NCBI RefSeq assembly: GCF_036320965.1
Contig: NC_092225.1
Span: 73,827,935-73,891,934 of the forward strand
Length of the DNA stretch: 64,000 nt
Direction of reading: 5' to 3'
From: Panulirus ornatus
Taxonomy: Eukaryota; Arthropoda; Malacostraca; Decapoda; Palinuridae
In this document: positions 28,765 through 39,884 of the stretch, one piece after another
How positions within the stretch are numbered: the stretch's first letter is position 1
Layout: each line of letters starts with the position of its first letter
Translations under genes and position numbers: made by a program
The notes under the pieces: model-generated
Databases searched by the model: none
Told to the model about the DNA's origin: nothing
What the model saw: only the letters and a program-made list of their open reading frames with translations

Positions 28765-30993
28765 AGTGATGGATTGCGCAAAAGATGCTTGTGGCATGAG
28801 AAGAGTGGGAGGTGGGTTGATTAGAAAGGGTAGTGAGTGGTGGGATGAAGAAGTAAGAGTATTGGTGAAAGAGAAGAGAGAGGCATTTGGACGATTTTTG
28901 CAGGGAAAAAATGCAATTGAGTGGGAGATGTATAAAAGAAAGAGACAGGAGGTCAAGAGAAAGGTGCAAGAGGTGAAAAAAAGGGCAAATGAGAGTTGGG
29001 GTGAGAGAGTATCATTAAATTTTAGGGAGAATAAAAAGATGTTCTGGAAGGAGGTAAATAAAGTGCGTAAGACAAGGGAGCAAATGGGAACTTCAGTGAA
29101 GGGCGCAAATGGGGAGGTGATAACAAGTAGTGGTGATGTGAGAAGGAGATGGAGTGAGTATTTCGAAGGTTTGTTGAATGTGTTTGATGATAGAGTGGCA
29201 GATATAGGGTGTTTTGGTCGAGGTGTTGTGCAAAGTGAGAGGGTTAGGGAAAATGATTTGGTAAACAGAGAAGAAGTAATGAAAGCTTTGCGGAAGATGA
29301 AAGCCGGCAAGGCAGCAGGTTTGGATGGTATTGCAGTGGAATTTATTAAAAAAGGGGGTGACTGTATTGTTGACTGGTTGGTAAGGTTATTTAATGTATG
29401 TATGACTCATGGTGAGGTGCCTGAGGATTGGCGGAATGCGTGCATAGTGCCATTGTACAAAGGCAAAGGGGATAAGAGTGAGTGCTCAAATTACAGAGGT
29501 ATAAGTTTGTTGAGTATTCCTGGTAAATTATATGGGAGGGTATTGATTGAGAGGGTGAAGGCATGTACAGAGCATCAGATTGGGGAAGAGCAGTGTGGTT
29601 TCAGAAATGGTAGAGGATGTGTGGATCAGGTGTTTGCTTTGAAGAATGTATGTGAGAAATACTTAGAAAAGCAAATGGATTTGTATGTAGCATTTATGGA
29701 TCTGGAGAAGGCATATGATAGAGTTGATAGAGATGCTCTGTGGAAGGTATTAAGAATATATGGTGTGGGAGGAAAGTTGTTAGAAGCAGTGAAAAGTTTT
29801 TATCGAGGATGTAAGGCATGTGTACGTGTAGGAAGAGAGGAAAGTGATTGGTTCTCAGTGAATGTAGGTTTGCGGCAGGGGTGTGTGATGTCTCCATGGT
29901 TGTTTAATTTGTTTATGGATGGGGTTGTTAGGGAGGTAAATGCAAGAGTTTTGGAAAGAGGTGCAAGTATGAAGTCTGTTGGGGATGAGAGAGCTTGGGA
30001 AGTGAGTCAGTTGTTGTTCGCTGATGACACAGCGCTGGTGGCTGATTCATGTGTGAAACTGCAGAAGCTGGTGACTGAGTTTGGTAAAGTGTGTGGAAGA
30101 AGAAAGTTAAGAGTAAATGTGAATAAGAGCAAGGTTATTAGGTACAGTAGGGTTGAGGGTCAAGTCAATTGGGAGGTGAGTTTGAATGGAGAAAAACTGG
30201 AGGAAGTGAAGTGTTTTAGATATCTGGGAGTGGATCTGGCAGCGGATGGAACCATGGAAGCGGAAGTGGATCATAGGGTGGGGGAGGGGGCGAAAATCCT
30301 GGGGGCCTTGAAGAATGTGTGGAAGTCGAGAACATTATCTCGGAAAGCAAAAATGGGTATGTTTGAAGGAATAGTGGTTCCAACAATGTTGTATAGTTGC
30401 GAGGCGTGGGCTATGGATAGAGTTGTGCGCAGGAGGATGGATGTGCTGGAAATGAGATGTTTGAGGACAATGTGTGGTGTGAGGTGGTTTGATCGAGTGA
30501 GTAACGTCAGGGTAAGAGAGATGTGTGGAAATAAAAAGAGCGTGGTTGAGAGAGCAGAAGAGGGTGTTTTGAAGTGGTTTGGGCACATGGAGAGGATGAG
30601 TGAGGAAAGATTGACCAAGAGGATATATGTGTCGGAGGTGGAGGGAACAAGGAGAAGAGGGAGACCAAATTGGAGGTGGAAAGATGGAGTGAAGGAGATT
30701 TTGTGTGATCGGGGCCTGAACATGCAGGAGGGTGAAAGGAGGGCAAGGAACAGAGTGAATTGGAGCGATGTGGTATACCGGGGCTGACGTGCTGTCAGTG
30801 GATTGAATCGGGGCATGAGAGGCGTCTGGGGTAAACCATGGAAAGCTGTGTAGGTATGTATATTTGCGTGTGTGGACGTATGTATATACATGTGTATGGG
30901 GGGGGTTGGGCCATTTCTTTCGTCTGTTTCCTTGCGCTACCTCGCAAACGCGGGAGACAGCGACAAAGTATAAAAAAAAAAAAAAAAAAAAAA
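28765..30993 (+). mobile_element. F1 LINE, youngest-looking copy, short 3' UTR and poly(A)
   Basis: About 2.2 kb. 5'-truncated in the EN-RT linker: homology to other copies begins at AGTGATGGATTGCGC. It has an uninterrupted coding region, a short-type 3' UTR (30788 to about 30968, with the GGAAAGCTGTGTAGGTATG junction) and TATA followed by about 23 A residues. The open frame through the whole remaining coding part suggests recent insertion. No clear target-site duplication was found by eye between AGTCTGCATA on the left and GTAAAGAAGC on the right. Confidence 0.92.
28766..30787 (+). CDS. F1 LINE reverse transcriptase polyprotein, endonuclease-less, 673 aa
   Basis: Longest open frame in the window. 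The RNA-dependent DNA polymerase would copy the element's RNA at a nicked target. Order by approximate residue: basic linker 1-110 (KRKRQEVKRKVQEVKKRA), AGLDGIAVEFI near 184-194, YKGKGDKSECSNYRGISLL near 231-249, CGFRNGRG near 277, AFMDLEKAYDRVDRDALW 309-326 (first catalytic Asp), GLRQGCVMSPWLFNLF 368-383, LLFADDTALVAD 416-427 (catalytic Asp pair), KLRVNVNKSKVIRYS 448-462, CFRYLGVDL 484-492, then the C-terminal WFGHMERMSEERLTK near 605 and RGRPNWRWKDGV near 632. All visible catalytic residues are present. The start ATG is simply the first after the 5' truncation point, so translation in vivo is doubtful, and the endonuclease is absent. One oddity: LYSCEAWA where other copies have LYGCEAWA. Confidence 0.88.
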   Translation: MMDCAKDACGMRRVGGGLIRKGSEWWDEEVRVLVKEKREAFGRFLQGKNAIEWEMYKRKRQEVKRKVQEVKKRANESWGERVSLNFRENKKMFWKEVNKVRKTREQMGTSVKGANGEVITSSGDVRRRWSEYFEGLLNVFDDRVADIGCFGRGVVQSERVRENDLVNREEVMKALRKMKAGKAAGLDGIAVEFIKKGGDCIVDWLVRLFNVCMTHGEVPEDWRNACIVPLYKGKGDKSECSNYRGISLLSIPGKLYGRVLIERVKACTEHQIGEEQCGFRNGRGCVDQVFALKNVCEKYLEKQMDLYVAFMDLEKAYDRVDRDALWKVLRIYGVGGKLLEAVKSFYRGCKACVRVGREESDWFSVNVGLRQGCVMSPWLFNLFMDGVVREVNARVLERGASMKSVGDERAWEVSQLLFADDTALVADSCVKLQKLVTEFGKVCGRRKLRVNVNKSKVIRYSRVEGQVNWEVSLNGEKLEEVKCFRYLGVDLAADGTMEAEVDHRVGEGAKILGALKNVWKSRTLSRKAKMGMFEGIVVPTMLYSCEAWAMDRVVRRRMDVLEMRCLRTMCGVRWFDRVSNVRVREMCGNKKSVVERAEEGVLKWFGHMERMSEERLTKRIYVSEVEGTRRRGRPNWRWKDGVKEILCDRGLNMQEGERRARNRVNWSDVVYRG

Positions 30994-31184
30994 GTAAAGA
31001 AGCACATGATAACCAAGCTTTTGCTGCACACAAAATTGAAATGTCTGTAAAGCAACAAAAATGAATAATTTACCAGATTTTTCCCCTTTTTTATATTTTC
31101 TGGTCATTTCCTTTTAATTGATGATAAAAAAAAGAAATTCAATCTTTCAGTGAAACCTGGGATCCCCCTTAATTTAGTATGGCT
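30994..31184. other. Unassigned spacer
   Basis: Short AT-rich stretch after the poly(A) of the F1 copy. Nothing recognised. Confidence 0.4.
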
Positions 31185-31815
31185 TAGTCCTTTGTGGAAG
31201 GAGAGGTTAGTGTCTGTTAGGGCAAAGATGGCTATCTTTGAAGGTAAAGTAGTTCTTACAGTATTGTAAGAATGTAAGTCTCAGGCCCTAAATTCAAAAG
31301 AAGAGAAGAGAATGGATTTATTGGAGACAAAATGGGGCTGGTTGGTCAGGCAAGAAATGACGTGTAAGAGAGATGTGGTAGTAAGTGAAGAATGGCTGAG
31401 AGAGGTAACCTGTTTGAACACATGAAGAGAATGAAGGAAAAAGATAGAGACTAAGAGGATCTTTATATTAGAAATGTAAGGAGGGAGAGGAAGGAGAGAC
31501 CAAGAAGATGGAAAAATGGAGTGAAAGAGGCATTAAGGTATCATGGCTTGAACACTCAGGAAGAATAAATAGAATAAACCATATCAGTGTAGTGAATAGG
31601 GGTGACCTGCTGTCAATGGGCTGAACCAGGGTATACAAAGCAATCAAAGTATGCCTTGGAGTAGTCTATGAGGCTTGGCTGTGGATGGTAGGCTTTGGTT
31701 TTGGTGCATTATGCATGACATCTAAAGAGTGGATGTGAGTAAATGAGGTTGTTGTTCATGTTCCTTATGCTAACTCGCTAAGGTGAGAGAAGCAGTTTGA
31801 AAAATATTATTATGA
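31185..31815 (+). mobile_element. Old, diverged F1-related LINE 3' end
   Basis: Decayed copy of the C-terminal domain and 3' UTR: MAIFEGKVV-like, RDVVVSEEW.., a HMKRMKE block, GRRPRRWKNGVKEALRYHGLNTQ-like traces, then GTGACCTGCTGTCAATGGGCTGAACCAGGG. The UTR keeps GGTTTTGGTGCATTATGCATGACA and a final CTAACTCGCTAAGGTGAGAGAAGC with an ATTATTATG tail. Identity to young F1 copies is clearly lower. The next F1 copy is inserted in its ATT-rich tail. Confidence 0.7.
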
Positions 31816-31821
31816 TTATTA

Positions 31822-32574
31822 TTGATATTGAAATTATATGGTGTGGGAGGCAAGTTGTTAGAAGCAGTGAAAAGTTTTTATCGAGGATGTAAGGCATGTG
31901 TATGTGTAGGAAGAGAGGAAAGTGATTGGTTCTCAGTGAATGTAGGTTTGCGGCAGGGATGTGTGATGTCTCCATGGTTGTTTAATTTGTTTATGGATGG
32001 GGTTGTTAGGGAGGTGAATGCAAGAGTTTTGGAAAGAGGGGCAAGTATGAAGTCTGTTGGGGATGAGAGAGCTTGGGAAGTGAGTCAGTTGTTGTTCGCT
32101 GATGATACAGCGCTGGTGGCTGATTCATGTGAGAAACTGCAGACGCTGGTGACTGAGTTTGGTAAAGTGTGTGAAAGAAGAAAGTTAAGAGTAAATGTGG
32201 ATAAGAGCAAGGTTATTAGGTACAGTAGGGTTGAGGGTCAAGTCAATTGGGAGGTGAGTTTGAATGGAGAAAAACTGGAGGAAGTGAAGTGTTTTAGATA
32301 TCTGGGAGTGGATCTGGCAGCAGATGGAACCATGGAAGTGGAAGTGGATCATAGGGTGGGGGAGGGGGCGAAAATTCTGGGAGCCTTGAAGAATGTGTGG
32401 AAGTCGAGAACATTATCTCGGAAAGCAAAAATGGGTATGTTTGAAGGAATAGTGGTTCCAACAATGTTGTATGGATGCGAGGCGTGGGCTATGGATAGAG
32501 CTGTGCGCAGGAGGATGGATGTGCTGGAAATGAGATGTTTGAGGACAATGTGTGGTGTGAGGTGGTTTGATTGA
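31822..32574 (+). pseudogene. F1 reverse transcriptase, palm to C-terminal start
   Basis: About 250 codons, of which the first few precede the element. GLRQGCVMSPWLFNLFMDG, LLFADDTALVADS, KLRVNVDKSKVIRYS and CFRYLGVDLAADGTMEVEV are intact. The frame ends at a TGA that replaces CGA (Arg of WFDRVS). The same nonsense change is found at 34022-34024 and 56108-56110. The C-terminal domain continues downstream in frame after the stop, then breaks near 32708. Confidence 0.85.
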
Positions 32575-33062
32575 GTAAGTAACGTAAGGGTAAGAGAGAT
32601 GTGTGGAAATAAAAAGAGCGTGGTTGAGAGAGCAGAAGAGGGTGTTTTGAAATGGTTTGGGCACATGGAGAGAATGAGTGAGGAAAGATTGACCAAGAGG
32701 ATATATGTCGGAGGTGGAGGGAACGAGGAGAAGAGGGAGACCAAATTGGAGGTGGAAAGATGGAGTGAAAAAGATTTTGTGTGATCGGGGCCTGAACATG
32801 CAGGAGGGTGAAAGGAGGGCAAGGAATAGAGTGAATTGGAGCGATGTGGTATACCAGGAGTGACGTGCTGTCAGTGGATTGAATCAAGACATGTGAAGCG
32901 TCTGGGGTAAACCATGGAAAGCTGTGTAGGTATGTATATTTGCGTGTGTGGACGTATGTATATACATGTGTATGGGGGTGGGTTGGGCCATTTCTTTCGT
33001 CTGTTTCCTTGCGCTACCTCGCAAACGCGGGAGACAGCGACAAAGCAAAAAAAAAAAAAAAA
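31836..33062 (+). mobile_element. F1 LINE, 5'-truncated, short 3' UTR and A-tail
   Basis: Begins at TATGGTGTGGGAGGCAAG in the RT and holds GLRQGCVMSPW, LLFADDTALVADS, FRYLGVDL and the C-terminal region. A CGA to TGA change at 32572-32574 ends the frame at GVRWFD. A three-base in-frame loss near 32708 and a shift follow in the IYVSE region. The short UTR (about 32860-33045) ends AAAGC plus an A-run, and the next F1 fragment begins immediately after at 33063. Confidence 0.9.
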
Positions 33063-34760
33063 TGGGAGGGTATTGATTGAGAGGGTGAAGGCATGTGCAG
33101 AGCATCAGATTGGGGAAGAGTAGTGTGGTTTCAGAAGTGGTAGAGGATGTGTGGATCAGGTGTTTGCTTTGAAGAATGTATGTGAGAAATACTTAGAAAA
33201 GCAAATGGATTTGTATTTAGCATTTATGGATCTAGAGAAGGCATATGATAGAGTTGATAGAGATGTTCTGTGGAAGGTATTAAGAATATATGGTGTGGGA
33301 GGCAAGTTGTTAGAAGCAGTGAAAAGTTTCTATCGAGGATGTAAGGCATGTGTACATGTAGGAAGAGAGGAAAGTGATTGGTTCTCAGTGAATGTAGGTT
33401 TGCGGCAGGGGTGTGTGATGTCTCCATGGTTGTTTAATTTGTTTATGGATGGGGTTGTTAGGGAGGTGAATGCAAGAGTTTTGGAAAGAGGAGCAAGTAT
33501 GCAGTCTGTTGTGGATGACAGAGCTTGGTAAATGAGTCAGCTGTTGTTCGCTGATGATACAGTGCTGGTGGCTGATTCGTGTGAGAAACTGCAGAAGCTG
33601 GTGACTGACTTTGGTAAAGTGTATGAAAGAAGAAAGCTGAGAGTGAATGTGAATAAGAGCAAGGTTATTAGGTACAGTAGGGTTGAGGGACAAGCCAATT
33701 GGGAGGTAAGTTTGAATGGAAAAACTGGAGGAAGTGAAGAGTTTTAGTTATCTGGGAGTGGATTTTGCAGTGGATGGAACCATGGAGGCGGAGGTGAATC
33801 ATAGGGTGGGGGAGGGGGTGAAAGTTCTGGGAGTGTTGAAGAATGTGTGGAAGTCAAGAACATTATCTCGGAAAGCAAAAATGGGTATGTTTGAAGGAAT
33901 AGTGGTTCCAACAATGTTATATGGTTGCGAGGCATGGGCTATGGATAGAGTTGTGCGGAGGAGGGTGGATGTGCTGGAAATGAGATGTTTGAGGACAATA
34001 TGTGGTGTGAGGTGGTTTGATTGACTAAGTAATAATAGGGTAAGAGAGATGTGTAGTAATAAAAAGAGTGTGGTTGAGAGAGCAGAAGAGGGTGTTTTGA
34101 AATGGTTTGGTGACATGGAGAGAATGAGTGAAGAAAGATTGACCAAGAGGATATATGTGTCAGAGGTGGAGGGAACAAGGAGAAGTGGGAGACCAAATTG
34201 GAGGTGGAAAGATGGAGTGAAAAAGATTTTGATTGATCAGAGCCTGAACATGCAGGAGGGTGAAAGGGGTGCAAGGAATAGAGTGAATTGGAATGATGTG
34301 GTATACCGGGGTCGACGTGCGGTCAATGGATTGAACCAGGGCATGTGAAGCGTCTGGGGTAATCCATGGAAAGTTCTGTGGGGCCTGGATGTGGAAAGGG
34401 AGCTGTGGTTTCGGTTCATTATTACATGACAGCTAGACACAATGTGAATGAAAGTGGCCTTTGTTGTCTTTTCCTAGCGCTGCCTCACGCACATTTGGGG
34501 GGAGGGGGTGGTTATTTTCATGTGTGGCGGGGTGGCGATGGGAATGAATAAAGGCAGACAGTATGAATTATGTGCATGTATATATATGTATATGTCTGTG
34601 TGTATATATATATATATGTATACGTTGAGATGTATAGGTATGTATATATTGCCTGTGACGATGTGTATGTATATACATGTGTATGTGGGTGGGTTGGGCC
34701 ATTCTTTCGTCTGTTTCCTTGCGCTACCTCGCTAATGCGGGAGACAGCGACAAAGCAAAA

Positions 34761-34763
<3 letters not shown>
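33063..34763 (+). mobile_element. F1 LINE, 5'-truncated, long 3' UTR
   Basis: Starts directly after the A-run of the preceding copy, at TGGGAGGGTATTGATTGAG in the RT. Stops and shifts: TAG at about 33121-33123 (EE*CGF), TAA at about 33529-33531 (AW*), a two-base deletion near 33722 (AATGGAAAAACTGG), and TGA at 34022-34024 (WFD*). Coding blocks 33151-33531, 33532-33747, 33716-34024 and 34049-34348. Long 3' UTR 34349-34755 with two C-to-G-type differences, ending CGACAAAGCAAAATGAA before (TA)n. Confidence 0.9.

Positions 34764-34825
<62 letters not shown>
34764..34825. repeat. (TA)n microsatellite
   Basis: TA run between the F1 3' tail and a SINE in the same orientation. Confidence 0.95.
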
Positions 34826-34845
<20 letters not shown>

Positions 34846-35070
34846 TTTAAACTATTCGCCATTTCCCGCGTTAGCGAGGTAGTGTTAAGAACAGAGGACT
34901 GGGCCTTTTTTGGAATATCCTCACCTGGCCCCCTCTGTTCCTTCTTTTGGAAAATTAAAAAAAAAGACGAGAGGGGAGGATTTCCAGCCCCCCGCTCCCT
35001 CCCCTTTTAGTCGCCTTCTACGACACGCAGGGAATACGTGGGAAGTATTCTTAATCCCCTATCCCCAGGG

Positions 35071-35072
<2 letters not shown>
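34826..35072 (+). mobile_element. SINE-like element, subtype A
   Basis: T-run, then TTTTAAACTATTCGCC, the CCCGCGTTAGCGAGGTAG core, GGCCTTTTTTGGAATATCC, A-rich spacer, GAGGATTTCCAGCC, GTCGCCTTCTACGACACGC and CCCCAGGGATAA followed by (TA)n. Confidence 0.8.

Positions 35073-35103
<31 letters not shown>
35073..35103. repeat. (TA)n microsatellite
   Basis: TA run at the SINE 3' end. Confidence 0.95.
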
Positions 35104-35108
<5 letters not shown>

Positions 35109-36850
35109 TTGATAAGTATTATTATTGATTTTGATCATTTCAACTTAAAAGTAGATGTGAACATATGTTACATATTAGAGGATTTTTGTTTTTTGTGGAT
35201 AAGGGCTTACTGTCCACAGATATTTGATTATCAACAAAGAGTTTAGCAAGGGAACATGCAGGTAGTAAATATCAGCCTCAAGTTCCACAGGAATAGATGG
35301 ATAAAAACAACTAGGTATTGTATGGGTCTCACCAATCTGACCGTACCAGCTATGCTGGCACCTAGGTCTCAGTAAGCTATTAAATTAGTGGTTTATGATA
35401 CCCTGTTTGTAGAGAAAACTTCGGAAATTACAGTGTTACTGCCACATAACTGTGGCACAAGCAAGCATGAAGTACACAAAGAAAATGGCTGATACCTGAA
35501 TATGATAATGAACCGAGGATAGAACCAAAAATTTGCTTTAGTCTTCATGATGTAGGTGTTCAGTGAAATATTTTGCCATACTTCACAGTGCCGTATATAT
35601 TAAATCATATGCTCTAAAAATTTTTATTTTACATATTAGGATATTTTCACAAATACAGAGTTTTGTAAGAATATGTTTTGCCCTTAAAAATTAGAATAGA
35701 TGAGCTTAAGCATGAAAATGTCAGTGCTTTAGCATGACTAGCATAAATCATTTTTATCATTATTTCCTTTAATCCATCCCAAGTAAGTGGGAATGAAATT
35801 ATGTGATGGATACATTACATATCTGTGTGCATTTCAGGCACTGTTTCCTATAGAACGGGCATGCTGTTTCGTGTAACACAAGAGGGAAGTCACTGCAACA
35901 CTTTCTTCAAACATCAAAGTCACCGCAGATCTTTACACTAATATGAATGAATATATACAGAATTCCCCCCCTTTTATTTGTCTTACCATTTAAGCACCCA
36001 ACTGATCCTAGTTCTTAAGTGATCATACAGTGCCCTTACTTTCATGAAAATCAGGAGTCAGATACATGTAAATGCTGCTGACTTTCCTTTTATAAGTACA
36101 CCAACAGCTAAGTCTTCAGTATGACAAAAAGCATTAGACACTTGATTGTCAAACACTGTATGATAACCAAGTTGCTTGATAAACATTCTGCATGAGTCAC
36201 TAACTCAGATGTGGGAAATGGCATTATTATTTGAATACAGAAAATAGTGATAATGTAGCTGTTAAAACAATTCAGATAAACCATTTCCAGTATTTTAAGC
36301 ACAGATTCCCTTCAAATTTTTCTGAGATATTTGGTCTTGTATGCCATGATCACACAGCCATTCTCACAATTATTTTGCATGCTTATTTACCAAGTAGAGG
36401 TTAAGAAATTGCTTTGTGTTTGCAAAAGTTATGTATATTGAATAAAATAATAACTGTATATTCACATTAACTTGCAGGGATTTTAGAATGGTCATATCAA
36501 GTATGTGCATTGGAAGCATTGAAGTGCCTGTGTTACTAATTTCCACTTACATCATGGCTTACCTTGAATATGCAGTTCAAGTAGATTCTGCATGTGCCAC
36601 CATACATCAAGTTTGAAAGACAGCATGAGTGAGAAAATAGTATTAGTCTTCATCATATACTCTCATTACCTTATTTTTTTATGGGGCTCCTGCAGCATCA
36701 AAGTTGCACTTCAATCATTAGTAGAGAAGTGAGATCTTCAACAAAACTACACTACTTTTTGTACGATAAAATTACAGTTTTGATGAAGGAAATTTTTCCT
36801 TCATAGTTTAGCCACATGCTACCAGTCCAGTAATACCTGAGTAAGTTGTA
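35104..36850. other. Unassigned AT-rich DNA
   Basis: About 1.75 kb of apparently single-copy sequence. No protein domain, RNA gene or repeat family recognised; open frames do not exceed about 64 codons. Confidence 0.5.
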
Positions 36851-38059
36851 AGTTAGTGAGGTAACACAAGGAAACAGACGAAAGAATAGCCCAACCCACC
36901 CACATACACATGTATATACATACACATCCACACACGCACATATACATACATATACATTTTGACATATACATATATATACATACGTAGACATATACATATA
37001 TACACATGTACATAATTCATATTTGCTGCCTCATTCATTCCCATCACCAACCCGCCACATGTGATTTAGCATCCCCCCTCCCCCCACGAGGTAGTGCTAG
37101 GAAAGGACAAAAGGCCACATTCATTCACGCTCAGTCTCTAGCTGTCATTTGTAATGCACTGAAACCACAGCTCCCTTCCCACATCCAGGCCTCACAAAAC
37201 TTTCAATGGTTTACCCCAGACGCTTCACATGCCCTGCTTCAATCCATTGATAGCACATCGGCCCTGTTATACCATATCGTTCCAATTCACTCTATTCCTT
37301 GCATGCCTTTCACCCTCCTGTATGTTCAGGCCCCGATCGCTCAAAATCTTTTTCACTCCATCCTTCCACCTCCAATTTGGTCTCCCACTTCTCCTCGTTC
37401 CCTCCACCTCTGACACATATATCCTCTTGGTCAATCTTTCCTCACTCATTCTCTCCATGTCACCAAACCATTTCAAAACACCCTCTTCTGCTCTCTCAAC
37501 CACACTCTCTGTATTACCACACTTCTCTCTCACCCTTTCATTACTTACTCGATCAAACCACCTCACACCACATATTGTCCTCAAACATCTCATTTCCAAC
37601 ACATCCACCCCTCTCTGCACAACCCTATCTATAGCCCATGCCTCACAACCATATAACATTGTTAGATCCACTATTCCTTCAAACATACCCATTTTTGCTC
37701 TCCAAGATAACGTTCTTGCCTTCCACACATTCTTCAGCGCTCCCAGAACCTTTGCCCCCTCCCCAACCCAGCAACTCACTTCTGCTTCCATGGTTCCATC
37801 CGCTGCTAAATCCACTACCAGATATCTAAAACACCTCACTTCCTCCAGTTTTTCTCCAAACTTACCTCCCAACCAACTTGCCCCTCAACCCTACTGAACC
37901 TAATAACCTTGCTCTTATTCACATTTACTCTCAGCTTTCTTCTTTCATACACTTTACCAAACTCAGTCACCAACTTCTGCAGTACCTCATCCAAATCAGC
38001 CACCAGGGCTATATCATCAGCGAACAACATCTGACTCATTTCCCAAGCCCTCCCATCCA
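36851..38059 (-). mobile_element. F1 LINE, RT end to long 3' UTR
   Basis: Minus strand, truncated at 38059 in the VDERAWEMSQMLFADD block. Open parts are about 38156-37836 and 37872-37267, the second holding EEVRCFRYLVVDLAADGTMEAEV, CGVRWFDRVSNERVREKCGN, WFGDMERMSEERLTK and SGRPNWRWKDGV. A small deletion near 37860 removes NGEK. The long UTR (37260-36851) lacks the extreme 3' tip: it stops at AGCGAGG-like sequence without the CGGGAGACAGCGACAAAG end. Confidence 0.88.
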
Positions 38060-38343
38060 CATAAACGCCCATACATGCACATATATATACATATTCATAT
38101 AAACATATATACATAAATATGCATACACATACAAAGACATATACAAATATACACATTTACATATTCATACCTGCTTGCCTTCATCCATTCCTGGTGCTAC
38201 CCCACCCCACAGGAAACAGCATCGCTACCCAACTGCTTCAGTGAGGGAGCACCAGGAAAACAGACAAAAAAGGCCACATTCATTTACACTCAGTCTCTAG
38301 CTGTCATGTGTAATGCTCCGAAACCACAGCACCCTATCTACGT
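38060..38343 (-). mobile_element. Diverged F1-related 3' UTR fragment
   Basis: Minus-strand UTR variant with GCAGTTGGGTAGCGATGC, CCTGTGGGGTGGGGTAGCACC and a long TATATGTATATG-type stretch. The same variant type heads the old copy at 48038-50444. It abuts the truncated 5' side of the F1 copy at 36851-38059. Confidence 0.7.
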
Positions 38344-39884
38344 TAAGCATCTGTGTATAGTTTTGTTGAAGAATTTCTTACTTTCAAGAAGCCCATCCTT
38401 CTCCTGCTACTAGCTGTAATGCAAGCGTGTAGCTGCAGGAACCCTTGGAGAAGAGGTCCTGGGGTTGTATAGTGAATTAGATGAATAAATGATACAATCA
38501 TCTATTTGTATTGTATGGGGTTAGTTCTAAACTTATGGGACCCATCTTACACTTTCTCTACTTTCATACAATTTTTTAAATATCTTTATGCTTTTCACAT
38601 TCACTGTCTCATATCTCAGATAATTCCATTCATCCACTACTCTTAAAAATGCAATAAAAGTATTTCTATTCATGCTTTCTAACAAGTTTTTTTGTTTAAT
38701 TTCTGGTTGTTCTGTCCATACATCTTCCAGAGAACTGTCCAGTTTCTACATCATAAAACTGGCTTAACACTTAAAAGTAGTGTTCAGGTCACCCCACACA
38801 TTTCTTTCTATTATGATGGGAAGATTTAAGGCCTCTGGACTTTGCCTGTAACTCAGCTCTCTTATTTCTGGTGCTAGCTTTGTTGTCCTTTGGTCCTTCT
38901 ATATTAAATATTTGTGTTTCTTTTAATGTGTGTATACAGTAGTGACCATACTAACAAGACAAATATAAGTCATGATATGTACAACATGAATATGGTACAG
39001 GTTAGGATTTTTTTTTTCAATCAGACGAGGTATTAGATTCTTATCTATTACTGTTTCCATTTTCTATTGTATGAATAATCAAACTCATGTTAAAATCTTT
39101 TAGGTATTTTATGACCAGAGGCTTTTATTTGAATCTCCATTTGTGTAAGACCTGAAAATATCTAACTAAATTCAAAGCAAAAAATAAAAAAAAAATTGTA
39201 GGTAGTTAACAATTTTGTAAGTTCTGCTCTATTGCAACTATTTCTTCTAAAATTCAGATAATTGTGCATTGCACCCTAATGGTAAACTGACATGTTGTTA
39301 TATGTAGAAGGTTTACAGTAAAAGCAGTCGTATATTGTATCTATATTATAAAATCAGCTAACTATAGTAAGGGAAGAAACATATAATGTTTTAATCTTTA
39401 TTGGATATATTTTAAACTATACTCAGCGGAAGGAATTTGTAATTATATACATAGTGTAAAGTGATATTGTATAGTAATATAATTTTCTTATCATGAGACG
39501 AAACCAATTGTGCTTTGTAATGTGAATATATCTCGTACAGTATTTCATTTCATATAGGACTGGATCTGATAAATCTAATATTTTGTGTATTGTAATTGTC
39601 CTTTGCATTTATGTGATTAACTTAAGATTGCTGTTGTAGGTTACAGATATTTGAAGATCTCCATAATCAGTACAATTGTATCACATTTATTAAATGAATA
39701 CTAAGTTTAGAATGTTTTTACAGGTAATCTACATTGCAAAGTGTCCCAACTCATTTGCTTAAACTTCCACACTTACTGATAATACAGCATTCCCATTCTG
39801 TAGCTCTGCAACACTTTGGCAATAATGATAGTAATAATAATAGTAATAATAAGAATAATCCACATAACAGTTTGGGAATAGATG
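38344..39884. other. Unassigned AT-rich DNA
   Basis: About 1.5 kb with no recognisable gene, RNA or repeat. Open frames reach about 60 codons only. Confidence 0.5.

Noticed and set aside
30335..31033. Long antisense open frames (110-240 codons, rich in H, P, S, T, L) recurring opposite every F1 copy
   Set aside because: They mirror the RT frame on the other strand, vary only as the RT varies, and have no motif of their own. Shadows of a purine-rich sense strand.
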